Positions 54,960 through 63,755 of a stretch of 64,000 bases of DNA are shown piece by piece (positions within the stretch are counted from its first letter, which is position 1; each line of letters opens with the position of its first letter). A model generated the notes under the pieces. It was given only the letters and a program-made list of their open reading frames with translations, was not told the origin of the DNA and made no database searches. The DNA is from Bacillota bacterium. GTDB taxonomy: Bacteria > Bacillota > Limnochordia > Limnochordales > DUMU01. The stretch covers positions 19,402 to 83,401 of the forward strand of contig DUMU01000039.1 of assembly GCA_012839805.1 (NCBI GenBank), written 5' to 3'. The translations under genes were made by a program, and so were the position numbers.

Positions 54960-54990
54960 GTAGGAGGGGGGGAGTCTCGCCCCCTCCTAC
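54960..54990 (+). terminator. Stem-loop between SBP and GH43 genes
   Basis: An 11-bp perfect stem GTAGGAGGGGG / CCCCCTCCTAC encloses a nine-base loop. There is no T-run. It lies 48 bp after the SBP stop and 28 bp before the GH43 start. It resembles those after the other SBP genes. Confidence 0.7.
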
Positions 54991-55018
54991 CTTAGTACGG
55001 TCAAACGGGGGTGCTGGC

Positions 55019-57499
55019 ATGCCGGAGCATGGTTGGCATCATCGGGGGTGGCGGTTGGCAGTGCTGTCCGTGGCATGGTATACCGTCGCCGCAGTGCCAC
55101 AGATAGCGGCAAGTGGGGAACCTGTGCTTCCTGCCGACACAAGACCGGTGCAGCTGCAGCCGGGGCAGAAGGTGTTCCCTTATTACAACCCCGTCTATCC
55201 AGGCGATGCACCCGACCCTGCCCTGCTCAGAGTGGGTGACCACTTCTTCGCCGCAACCACCGGGGAGTCTATCTGGCGCTCCCCAGATCTGGTTGACTGG
55301 CAGCGGGTGGGAACCTTGTTTCCGGCCCAAAAACCGGCTTGGGCAAACCCCGGGTCACCTGAGATCTGGGCACCGGACCTGAACTACATAGACGGCAGAT
55401 ACGTGGCATATTTTGCCGCCCGGGCGGGTGGGTACACCGATATCTACCGGGGCATCGGAGTCGCATGGGCCGTCAACCCCGAGGGTCCGTATCACCCCTC
55501 TGAAGAGCCCCTGGTTGTAGGGCCGGGTTTCCGGCATATCGATCCCATGGCATTCCTCGATGATAACGGCAAGCGGTACCTTTACTGGGGTTCTGCCAGC
55601 CAGCCCATCCTGGTGCAGGAGTTGGCGCCCGATGGGCTGTCGCTGGTAGGTGAGCCGAAAATCGCTCTTGAACCCGACCCGGCCATTCGCTACTCGCGGC
55701 TCATCGAGGCCCCCTGGGTCATCAAGCGCGGCGATTACTACTACATCTTCTGGTCGGGGGACGGTTACCACCCCGGCTTGTATGCCGTGAGCGTGGCCCG
55801 ATCGACCTCTCCTTTCGGGCCCTTCGAGCGCTATAGCGGCAATCCGATCCTGATGGAGAGCGAGAAGCTAACTTCGCCGGGGCACTGCGCGATCATTCAG
55901 GACGACGCCGGGCAGGACTGGATCGTCTACCACGCTTACGACAAAGCAGATACCGCTCTCGGGCGCTTTCTGCTTATCGACAAGCTGGTGTGGAAAGACG
56001 GCTGGCCTACTGTAGCCGGACGCGTGCCCAGCTTTAGCCCAGTCGCCGACGGCCCGGTCTGGAAGAACACCGCTATTCCGTTGGTTGAGGTAGCACACGG
56101 CAAGCAGGTCTTCGCCTCTTCAGAACGACCTGGGAGGTCAGCACAGGGAGTGACCGACGGCAGCACGTACACGGGGTGGGTGCCCGCGGAAGATGACACC
56201 GAGCCCTGGGTCGCCGTCGACCTCGGAGCCCCGCAGCGTGTGGTCAAGGTAGAACTGAGATTACGGAAGGCGGATCAGGGCGGCCATGGCTACCTCATCG
56301 AGACCTCCCGGGACGGCGCGCACTGGCAGGTGTTTGCCGACCGCACGCGAGGTAGCCCAACCTACCCATACGTGGAGCGGAACGAGGCTACAGCACGTTA
56401 CGTCCGCGTGCGCCGCATGTCTTCTCCAACTGGTGCTGACCCAGCCCTCTACGAAATGCGGGTGTTCGCCTACCTCAATGTGTGGATCTCCAACCCGGAC
56501 ACCCTAATGCCAGTCACTGGCCCATTTCCGCTCACGGTTCACATAAATCCTGAGATGGCAGTGAAAAGCGTAGCCGTTAGCCTGGACGGCAACGTTGTTT
56601 ACGAGGGGAGCCGGGCGCCTGCCGGTCCCGTTGCCACGCTGGTACTGCCCGATGGTTTGCATCAGGCCGTTTTGAGGGTGATCGACCAGAATGATGCTGT
56701 CTGGCAGCACGAGCTGGAATTCACGGTGAAAAACGCCCGGATTCTCTCCCCTACTGGGGAAGTCAGGTTACATGGCACCGTACCGATAGAGGTCGCTACC
56801 GGCTACTCAAAGGAAACCATAAAATCCGCAGCGGTATCGCTAATCCCTGTCCGCTACGGCGAGTTGTGCAACGAGTCGGCAGTCGTTCTTTACAAAGGGA
56901 AGGAAGTGCCGGCCGGGCTTACCTGGGATACCCGTACCGTCGAGGACGGCGCCTACGACTTGCAGTTCACAGTCGAGGCTGTGGGGGGCAACGTGTCTTA
57001 CAGCACCGTGCGCGTGGTGGTGAAAAACTGGGAAGTAATGACCGACGAGTTCGAGCCCCCATATGAGGGTTGGTTCGGTACCATGGACCTTAAGAAAACC
57101 ATCGCGGAGTCGGAGGGCTGGGACTACGATACCACCAACCCCGAAAGCTTCTTTGGTGATGCGAACCGGCGCGTCTGGCGGGGCAACGAGACCGGCCACC
57201 TGATTTGGCAGGTGCACGGGCTGCGGGCGTTCAGTGTTGTACTATACGCTGCCGGGATTACAGACGTCACGCGTCTGGAAATAAGCGTTTCGCCGGATCA
57301 GCGCCAATGGCAGCCGGTACCGTTTACGGTCGTAGAGGCGGCAACCTCGGGCGGCTGGCGGAAACTGCAGCTCGAAGGGGAAGTGGTAGGCGGCACGCCG
57401 TGCTACTTCCGCATCAGCCTTCCCCCGGAGATGGGGCCGCAGGCAGCACAACTGGGCGCGGTGGAGTTCATATCAAGTGGCGAAAAGGAGGACGAATAG
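55019..57499 (+). CDS. Secreted GH43 glycoside hydrolase with F5/8-type carbohydrate-binding domain
   Basis: GH43 enzymes are arabinofuranosidases, xylosidases or arabinanases. The 826-residue protein has a signal peptide (hydrophobic about 11-30). The catalytic Asp base is in DAPDPALL (about residue 65), the pKa-modulating Asp in HIDPMAF (about 173), and the acid Glu in IEAPWVIK (about 229). Residues about 358-485 resemble an F5/8 type C (discoidin, CBM32-like) domain: GVTDGSTYTGWVP, WVAVDLG, and YVRVRRMSSP. Ig-like beta repeats and a further beta-sandwich follow to the C-terminus. ATG 55019 follows GGGGGTG. It is preceded by an SBP gene and a hairpin. Confidence 0.88.
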   Translation: MPEHGWHHRGWRLAVLSVAWYTVAAVPQIAASGEPVLPADTRPVQLQPGQKVFPYYNPVYPGDAPDPALLRVGDHFFAATTGESIWRSPDLVDWQRVGTLFPAQKPAWANPGSPEIWAPDLNYIDGRYVAYFAARAGGYTDIYRGIGVAWAVNPEGPYHPSEEPLVVGPGFRHIDPMAFLDDNGKRYLYWGSASQPILVQELAPDGLSLVGEPKIALEPDPAIRYSRLIEAPWVIKRGDYYYIFWSGDGYHPGLYAVSVARSTSPFGPFERYSGNPILMESEKLTSPGHCAIIQDDAGQDWIVYHAYDKADTALGRFLLIDKLVWKDGWPTVAGRVPSFSPVADGPVWKNTAIPLVEVAHGKQVFASSERPGRSAQGVTDGSTYTGWVPAEDDTEPWVAVDLGAPQRVVKVELRLRKADQGGHGYLIETSRDGAHWQVFADRTRGSPTYPYVERNEATARYVRVRRMSSPTGADPALYEMRVFAYLNVWISNPDTLMPVTGPFPLTVHINPEMAVKSVAVSLDGNVVYEGSRAPAGPVATLVLPDGLHQAVLRVIDQNDAVWQHELEFTVKNARILSPTGEVRLHGTVPIEVATGYSKETIKSAAVSLIPVRYGELCNESAVVLYKGKEVPAGLTWDTRTVEDGAYDLQFTVEAVGGNVSYSTVRVVVKNWEVMTDEFEPPYEGWFGTMDLKKTIAESEGWDYDTTNPESFFGDANRRVWRGNETGHLIWQVHGLRAFSVVLYAAGITDVTRLEISVSPDQRQWQPVPFTVVEAATSGGWRKLQLEGEVVGGTPCYFRISLPPEMGPQAAQLGAVEFISSGEKEDE

Positions 57500-57573
57500 C
57501 CCTTCCCAAAGTCGAGGGAACGGACCGCGGGCTCGCTTAGCCGGACCCGGCCCGGACGTCCCGTGGCGCGAAA

Positions 57574-57597
57574 GGAGGGGGCGAGGCGCCCCCTTCT
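57574..57597 (+). terminator. Stem-loop terminator after GH43
   Basis: AGGGGGCG / CGCCCCCT with a three-base loop is followed by TCTACTTCG and a later T-rich stretch. Its G-run/C-run stem is like the other hairpins in this cluster. Confidence 0.7.
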
Positions 57598-57629
57598 ACT
57601 TCGATTTTGCCCGCCGGTTTACGGATCTT

Positions 57630-58175
57630 TCAATTCGTGGGTGGTGCCACTAACCAGTTCCAACCACCCCTCATGCCGCCATAGAAACCGCCCCTTCGGC
57701 CGCAGAAACCAAAACCACCCGGCATACCAGGACCTCCCCTGTGGAGAAGTGCCAGCGGGTGGTCGAAACCGAGTGTCTTCCAGTAGGCCGCTTCGGCCTC
57801 AATCTGCTTCAACATGCTGTCGCCCTGCTCTTTGGTAATCAGGCCGGCTTCGACCTGGGCGGTAATCATCTCCTTCCGTACCTCCACCAGGTTAGCATAG
57901 GCCTCCTCCACCGCTTTTGCCTGTTCCGGAGTGAGCGACTTCCTTTGGGCCGCTCGGGCTTCGATTCGCTCTATCATCCTCTGGGCCTGTTCCTCTGTGA
58001 GAAGCCCGACCTCGGCCTGAGTGTTGATCATTTTCTTCTCCGCTTCTATCATCTTGGCCTGGATATCCTCGAGCTTCTTGGTCTGTTCGGCGGTTGGTGC
58101 AGCAAGAGCCGTGAGTGAGACCACCAGAAGTGTTGCGACCACCAAACCCGCTATTACTTTGCGATTCATCTGCAT
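57630..58175 (-). CDS. DUF2680 (YckD-like) secreted protein
   Basis: The 181-residue product has a signal peptide (hydrophobic about 7-26, cut after ALA). Its body is two similar helical repeats: AEVGLLTEEQAQRM and VEAGLITKEQGDSM stand about 60 residues apart, as in DUF2680/YckD proteins. The C-terminus is Gly/Arg/Phe rich. Function is unknown. ATG 58175 follows GGGAGGCTG; ATG 58169 is also possible. It is the last of the minus-strand genes here. Confidence 0.78.
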   Translation of the reverse strand: MQMNRKVIAGLVVATLLVVSLTALAAPTAEQTKKLEDIQAKMIEAEKKMINTQAEVGLLTEEQAQRMIERIEARAAQRKSLTPEQAKAVEEAYANLVEVRKEMITAQVEAGLITKEQGDSMLKQIEAEAAYWKTLGFDHPLALLHRGGPGMPGGFGFCGRRGGFYGGMRGGWNWLVAPPTN

Positions 58176-58287
58176 CAGCCTCCCGTGTGTGCAAGTCTGC
58201 CTGCGCCTTTAGCATATCCACGGGGTGTGGCAAAACCATGACGGTGAAATGAAGGGTTTATGAAGGTATTCTTGCGGGCTTATCCAT

Positions 58288-60540
58288 TTAACGGCACGAC
58301 TGGTAGCTTGAGATTGTAAGAGAGTGCACGCGTGGCCCGTCTGCCGTCTTCCCGCACTCTCCTTCTTCGTTAGAATCACGGGACATCACCCTTGCCTGCA
58401 CCAGGGAGAGGGCGGGCAGCGTGAGCAGTAGCTCCCACTCCCCCGCCTGAATTGTGGCCGTCTCACGCGGCAGGGACTGCCTGTGGGCCACCGGGCGTAC
58501 CCGTTCACGATCCTCCCAGCTATTAGAGGCCAGGAAGGAAGGGCCGGTGAGAGTTACCGTTTCGAGTTGCCGGAACCGATCCGGGGCCAACGGCAGCTTG
58601 AGCCGCACGGCCAGCGGGCGGTGGGGGTGACGATTGACGAGGAAGAAGAGCAACTCTTTACCGTCACCGTCGGTTAGGGCGACGGCGTCGAGGAAGGGCG
58701 CGTCGGGAACGACGGGCATTATGTACGGTTCAACCGAGAAGGTGGGCGAGTCGACGGCGAGCTCGAGCCGGAAGAATCGAGATGATGCAGTCGCCGTTCC
58801 GTAGAGGTGGGTAACCCACCAGACCGGTTGGGCGTAGACGACCTCCCGTTCCTTGCGCAGGCCGCCGCCGTGGTTGACCAGAGCGCTATGGGTGAGAAGT
58901 TCGACCAACCCGTCGGAACGTATGGCTTCATTGATTATCGATGCCGTCCAGAGGGCTTCGCTCAGGGTGGCGTTGTTGGGCAGGTGCCGGCGGTTGGTGA
59001 AGATCTGCTGCTCGGTGATGGCGAGAGCGGGCGGCAGGCCGGCTTCTTCGAGGGGACGGACCAGCTGGTGCCAGAGGCGGGCGTAGGCGGGAGTGAACGC
59101 CATGTGTTCAAGGTAGACGCGCTCGGGGTCCGCGGTCTCGGGGTGGCCGGCATAGAGGCAGTGATGGGAGAGGGAGTGAATCGGCGGCGCGGCCGATGAA
59201 CGGGCAGGGGATGTAGTCGGGGCGGTTGCCCCGGAAGAGCGGAAGCGACTGGCGGGCTCCCCGCGGGTTCCCTGAACGATGGTCCGGTTCCAGGCTTCGG
59301 TGTCGCCGTTGGCGATCAGGTGGATGCTCGGGTCGACGGCCAGCATGGCGGCGGCAAAGGCCCGATAGCGTTCGGCGTACCCGAGGGCGTCGGTGTGCCC
59401 CACCTGCCAGGGACCGTAGAGCTCGTTGCCCACCTCCCACAGGCGGACGTTGTAGGGTTGCGGGTGGCCGTTGAGAGCCCGCAGTGCTCCCATGGCGGTG
59501 GTCTCCGCCGAACCGTTGCAGTACTCCACCCACCGGGCCGCTTCCTCCGGTGAGCCGTCGCCGGCGTTGATGCAGATAAGCGGTTCACAACCGACCAGCT
59601 CGCAGAGGTGGAGCCACTCATCAGTGCCGACGTGATTCCACTCTATCTCCGGCCAGGCGGGGTTGGGGAGAACGGGGCGGTCGTGGAGCGGACCGATGCC
59701 ATCTTCCCAGTGGTAGCCGGAGACGAAGTTTCCGCCCGGGAAGCGCAGGAGCGGTAGGTGGGCTTCACGCAGGAAGCGGATGACGTCGGGGTCCCAGCCG
59801 TCGATGTGGTCCGCTGGGAAAAGCAGGCACTGGTGCAGCTCGAGTGCGCCCGGCGAGGCGAGAGTAAGGGCGAGATGGTAGGGGGTGCCGGGCGGGGGAA
59901 GGGAATCGGTTGGGAGGGTTAGGGTTAAGGTGGCCGTAGTAGCGGCTGAACTGGTACCGATCGCGGCCCTTGCTGTTGCCAGAGGCGCCGGACTTTCGGT
60001 GGCGGTTCGCAGGGAGACGTCAAGGCAGCAGTTACCCCGGACGAGCAGCGTGACGAGGAACTGGCGGATGCGGTGCGTGGGAAGGTAGACAGGAGTAACC
60101 AAGTGCATGACGCCGGCGGCCGGGCTTGACAGGGTGAGGACCCAGTGGCCGCGGCGGGAACCTGGAGTGTGAGAGACCATGGGGCTTGCCGTACCTGGCC
60201 CGGCTGCCTGGTCTGCCGGCACCGTCTTCTCCGACCCCACCCCTTGCTCTGTCTCCACCACCCACCACGGCGGCAGCCCCCGGGCCGGCCCGCCCGCCAG
60301 CGCCGGCAACCGGAATTCAGTGGCGGCCGCCTGCAAGCGGCGGATGATCTCGGGCCTGTCCGGCCAGATGTCGATGGGGGCGAACTCGGGATTCCGGGTG
60401 ATCTGCGCCCACGCCCCGCCGTAAACGTTCTGCCCCAAATGCTCGGTGAACTTTCCGAAGAGATACCGGCTCACCGGGCGGCTGCGGCGAGATCCAGGGA
60501 TAACACGAACTGTAGCCGGAAGAGGTTCAGGCGATGACAA
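58288..60540 (-). CDS. GH51 alpha-L-arabinofuranosidase
   Basis: GH51 arabinofuranosidases remove terminal L-arabinose from arabinan and arabinoxylan. The N-terminus FGKFTEHLGQNVYGGAW, the RFPGGNFVSGYHWEDGIG segment, the acid/base Glu in VGNELYGPW (about residue 372) and the nucleophile in ITEQQIFT (about 509) are diagnostic. No signal peptide is seen, so it is probably intracellular. TTG 60540 is the start: AAAGGAGGAC lies 7 nt upstream. The protein has 750 residues against about 500 in typical members; extra segments (about 100-150 and 410-445) are Ala/Ser/Thr/Pro rich. It is read after the GH5-like gene in one operon. Confidence 0.92.
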   Translation of the reverse strand: MSSPEPLPATVRVIPGSRRSRPVSRYLFGKFTEHLGQNVYGGAWAQITRNPEFAPIDIWPDRPEIIRRLQAAATEFRLPALAGGPARGLPPWWVVETEQGVGSEKTVPADQAAGPGTASPMVSHTPGSRRGHWVLTLSSPAAGVMHLVTPVYLPTHRIRQFLVTLLVRGNCCLDVSLRTATESPAPLATARAAIGTSSAATTATLTLTLPTDSLPPPGTPYHLALTLASPGALELHQCLLFPADHIDGWDPDVIRFLREAHLPLLRFPGGNFVSGYHWEDGIGPLHDRPVLPNPAWPEIEWNHVGTDEWLHLCELVGCEPLICINAGDGSPEEAARWVEYCNGSAETTAMGALRALNGHPQPYNVRLWEVGNELYGPWQVGHTDALGYAERYRAFAAAMLAVDPSIHLIANGDTEAWNRTIVQGTRGEPASRFRSSGATAPTTSPARSSAAPPIHSLSHHCLYAGHPETADPERVYLEHMAFTPAYARLWHQLVRPLEEAGLPPALAITEQQIFTNRRHLPNNATLSEALWTASIINEAIRSDGLVELLTHSALVNHGGGLRKEREVVYAQPVWWVTHLYGTATASSRFFRLELAVDSPTFSVEPYIMPVVPDAPFLDAVALTDGDGKELLFFLVNRHPHRPLAVRLKLPLAPDRFRQLETVTLTGPSFLASNSWEDRERVRPVAHRQSLPRETATIQAGEWELLLTLPALSLVQARVMSRDSNEEGECGKTADGPRVHSLTISSYQSCR

Positions 60541-60568
60541 GGAAAGTCCTCCTTTCAGCCGAGAGCGG

Positions 60569-62182
60569 CTATTCGACCATCTTGATGACTATAGCAAGAT
60601 CGCGATCGAAGGCAGGTAGAGGTATCGTCCAAGTATCGGCGGCGGTCACCACCCGCGTTTCGGCGATCATCTCACCGGTGTAAGTGTTCCAAAATTGAAC
60701 GGTGAGAGTTTCCGAAGCGGTCGCCGTCGGCCCTGCCTCTGCCGCATAGGCTTGCGATGCTTTTGCCTGCCCGAATTGCCCGTTCCACACCTGCTCCCGC
60801 CAGGATTTGCGATCTACTATAAGGAATGCTCCTTCTAATGCTGGCCTTCCCGTTGCTGTTCCCAGCGGTTGGCTTGCCGGTGTCCTCCGACCTTGTTCTG
60901 CATCCCGTGATGTCATGTTGAGGAGCCAGAGCAGGGCCCGGGTCTTATCGGCCACGCCAAAGACGCGGACGTCGGGGATAGATAAGGTTGATGCCGATGC
61001 CGGGGCTGAGTCCTGGGCTGGCGACGGTGTCGCTTCGACTGTGGCATACCGGGCTATGGGGGCAGGCACGAAACCCTTCCAGTCGAACGCGTCGACAAAC
61101 CGGGCCAGGGCAGCTTGTACCCGGTACATTCCTTCGGTCAAGACGTGCGGGTTGCGGTAGGGCCACCGCAGCCCCTGGCCAGCGCCGCCGCTGGCCAGAT
61201 GAGCCCAACTCATGTTGTGGTAATACTCGGTGTCGAAGGCAGGGTCGTTGATCCAGCGGTCGATTGGGCCGCTTTCCGTGTCGAGATACGGACGTTTATC
61301 GGTCAGCTGGGAGCGAGCATAGAGCGTTGCCAGTTCGACGTCCAAGGCAGCGTCCACCGTGTTTGTCGGCTGGTTGGTGGCCGGGCCGACGTACTGGTGG
61401 GTGGTGGCAAAGTCGAGGTCTGGATGGTTCAGCACCGCATCAACTAACGCTTTCGACGGAAAGGGGGTTGCCAGCGAGGCTGTGAGCAGGTGAGTGCGGC
61501 CATAGAGTTCCATTTCCCGGGTGCGCACAAAGGCGGCGGTCTCCGTGATCCACTGCGATATCTCTTGGGGGGTGGCACCCCACCAGAGCTCGATTTCATT
61601 CATCAATTCCCAGGCCAGAATGGCTGGGGAACCGCCCCACCTTTCGATGGCAAACGCGAGCCGTCGCCGCTGCCAGGCGATGGCCTCGGGGTCGGTGAGG
61701 AAGCCTTTCATGCTGTCCATCGGTCCGCCGTTGCGGCGGTTGTAGGGGTTTCTGGCCCAGTTGCGCTCCATCCAGAAGGGGTCCCAGGGGGTGATGATTA
61801 GGTGAATATCGTATGTCTCCGCCAGTTTGATGAACCGATCCCAGAACGCCACGACCCGCGGCGCAAACTCCCCCAGGGGGTTTTCCAGCAGCCCATAAGA
61901 TTCCTGGGCGTACTCCAGCATGATGCGCAGGGTGTTGATGCCATTCGCCTTTAGTTTAGCCAGATAACGGTCGGTTTCGACCGGGTTGCTGGTTATCAGC
62001 AGGTCGTCGAGGTTGGGCCAGGTGATGGCGTCGTTGTGGCCTATGACTATGAAAGGGCGCCCGGATTCAGTTTGAAAGTAATGGCCCTGGGGTGCGATCT
62101 CTATCCATTCCGCTGCAGCCACCGGTAATGACAATAACGTAAGTACAAGGGTCAATGAAAAAGCATAGCTTAGAATCTTCAC
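60569..62182 (-). CDS. Secreted clan GH-A glycoside hydrolase (GH5-like)
   Basis: The enzyme has a signal peptide (ILSYAFSLTLVLTLLSLPVAAA) and a (beta/alpha)8 barrel like GH5 and related mannanase families. The acid/base Glu is in WELMNEIE (about residue 196) and the nucleophile in DTESGP (about 302). Arg in TLRIMLEYA and His in THQY fit clan GH-A. A C-terminal beta domain follows. GTG 62182 fits the signal peptide best; the frame is open to TTG 62203, where the sequence contains a 13-base direct repeat (GATTGGCGGTGAA). It is preceded by an SBP gene and stem-loop, and followed by GH51 with a 28-bp gap. The precise family number is uncertain. Confidence 0.75.
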   Translation of the reverse strand: MKILSYAFSLTLVLTLLSLPVAAAEWIEIAPQGHYFQTESGRPFIVIGHNDAITWPNLDDLLITSNPVETDRYLAKLKANGINTLRIMLEYAQESYGLLENPLGEFAPRVVAFWDRFIKLAETYDIHLIITPWDPFWMERNWARNPYNRRNGGPMDSMKGFLTDPEAIAWQRRRLAFAIERWGGSPAILAWELMNEIELWWGATPQEISQWITETAAFVRTREMELYGRTHLLTASLATPFPSKALVDAVLNHPDLDFATTHQYVGPATNQPTNTVDAALDVELATLYARSQLTDKRPYLDTESGPIDRWINDPAFDTEYYHNMSWAHLASGGAGQGLRWPYRNPHVLTEGMYRVQAALARFVDAFDWKGFVPAPIARYATVEATPSPAQDSAPASASTLSIPDVRVFGVADKTRALLWLLNMTSRDAEQGRRTPASQPLGTATGRPALEGAFLIVDRKSWREQVWNGQFGQAKASQAYAAEAGPTATASETLTVQFWNTYTGEMIAETRVVTAADTWTIPLPAFDRDLAIVIKMVE

Positions 62183-62211
62183 CGCCAATCTTTTCACCGC
62201 CAATCTGGTTG

Positions 62212-62251
62212 GGCGGGGGCGCTGGGTCTTGGGTAGCGCCCAGCGCCCGCC
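62212..62251 (-). terminator. Stem-loop between SBP and GH5-like genes
   Basis: Read on the minus strand, GGCGGGCGCTGGG pairs with CCCAGCGCCCCCGCC, with a two-base bulge. This is the fourth SBP-to-hydrolase junction in the window with a GC-rich hairpin. Confidence 0.7.
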
Positions 62252-62286
62252 AACTGCACGATCTTGGGTTGCGAGATCCGGGACTG

Positions 62287-63630
62287 CTAGATCCCTAGCT
62301 GTTCCCGAAATTCCTTTATCCGCACTTCCAACTGCTTCTTGCCAGCTTCCAAAGCGGACTCCACCGGCTGCCGTTCACGCAAGGCCCGATTCATGATGTC
62401 CTCGATGATACCCAGTCCTGTACCCCACGGTTGCGGCGGGAAGAACACGAATTGCTGCTGCACGATGATTTGGTGGTCCTTCAGTTGCCGCCACTCCTCG
62501 GTGGCCAGTGCGTCTTTACGAATTGCGACCTGGCCGAAGCTCGCCCACGTGGCGCTGTTCCGGGACATGAAATCGATGAAGGTGGCCATGGCCTGCAGTT
62601 TCTCGGGCCGATCCTTGGGCTGCCTAAAGATGACGAACTGGTGTGAACCAGCCCAGACGGCTGGAGCGACATCGCCATACAGGCGGTCGGCCTTGGCCAC
62701 CCGGAGGTCTACTTTGCCCTGATTGCGCAGGTCCTGGGCTTGACGCAAGAACCAGATGCCGTCGACCGCCATACTAACCTGCCCTGCAAACATATCCGGC
62801 CAGATTTCCGGGGGAGGAGCCACCTTGTGCTTGAACATAAGGTCGACCACATACTGGAGCGCGTTCCGGCCGGGAGGATCGGCAACGGTTACCTGGGTGT
62901 AGTTTTCACCGCCAAAGTAGTCGCCGCCCATCTGCCGGAGGGCTGTATACCACTGCGGGCCCCAAATGCCAAAGCGGGTACCCCACTGGTCAGGCTGGTT
63001 GTCGCCATTCCTATCGAGTGTCAGTTTGCGAGCGTAGTCGAGGAATTGAGCGGCCCGCTGGGGCGGTCCGGGGAGACCGGCTTGGTCGAAATGGTCTTCG
63101 TTGTAGAAGAGCAGCAGCGTATGGATATCAAGCGGAATACCGTACCGTTTGCCCCCGTAGATGCCCTCGCGGCTGATGCGGCCAATGAAGTCGTCATCAG
63201 TAAGACCAAGCGCGTTGAAGACGTCGTCGAGAGGACGCAGTACGTTCTGTAGGGCGACTTCCGGCATGCGATCACGGTGAATAATCCCCAAATCCGGTGG
63301 CGAACCGCCGGCTACTGCCACCACGACTTTGCTGTAATATTCGCCCCAAGCGATGGGCGTGGATTGAATGCGGATCTTGCCGGCATATAGTCTGTTGAAC
63401 TTGTCGATGAGCAGGTCGAGACCTTCCTTGTCCGGACCGGTGATGCCGTGCCAGAACTCGATGGTAACCTGCCCGGAGACGGAAGATTGACCCGCTGTGG
63501 CGGTCGCGGTTGCGGCGGTGGTGGCCGCCAGAGCGGTGGATGGAGGTACCACGGTAGCGGGGTTGAGAAGCAGGAGTCCGAACAGCAAAACGGCGACTAG
63601 CCCGGCTCGGTCTTTCTGGGTCCTAAGCAT
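62287..63630 (-). CDS. Extracellular sugar-binding protein (SBP family 1)
   Basis: The 447-residue protein is a paralogue of the SBPs at 49952 and 53619: VTIEFWHGITGPDKEGLDL, a DRNGDNQPDQWGTR loop, SRNSATWASFGQVAIRK and a C-terminal EFREQLGI. The signal peptide (about residues 10-42) lacks a lipobox Cys and is followed by a Thr/Ala-rich stretch. ATG 63630 follows AGGAGGGAG. It lies 125 bp after the partial ROK gene on the same strand and leads the GH5-like and GH51 genes. No permease is in the window. Confidence 0.9.
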   Translation of the reverse strand: MLRTQKDRAGLVAVLLFGLLLLNPATVVPPSTALAATTAATATATAGQSSVSGQVTIEFWHGITGPDKEGLDLLIDKFNRLYAGKIRIQSTPIAWGEYYSKVVVAVAGGSPPDLGIIHRDRMPEVALQNVLRPLDDVFNALGLTDDDFIGRISREGIYGGKRYGIPLDIHTLLLFYNEDHFDQAGLPGPPQRAAQFLDYARKLTLDRNGDNQPDQWGTRFGIWGPQWYTALRQMGGDYFGGENYTQVTVADPPGRNALQYVVDLMFKHKVAPPPEIWPDMFAGQVSMAVDGIWFLRQAQDLRNQGKVDLRVAKADRLYGDVAPAVWAGSHQFVIFRQPKDRPEKLQAMATFIDFMSRNSATWASFGQVAIRKDALATEEWRQLKDHQIIVQQQFVFFPPQPWGTGLGIIEDIMNRALRERQPVESALEAGKKQLEVRIKEFREQLGI

Positions 63631-63755
63631 ATCATGCTCCCTCCTGTTGCACATCCTTTTTCTGGATGCCGTTGGGATACTCGTCTTGCTGGGACGGCCG
63701 ATTTTGCAGAACGACGAACCATTATTGTCATTAACCTCTGGGAAACGATCACCCC

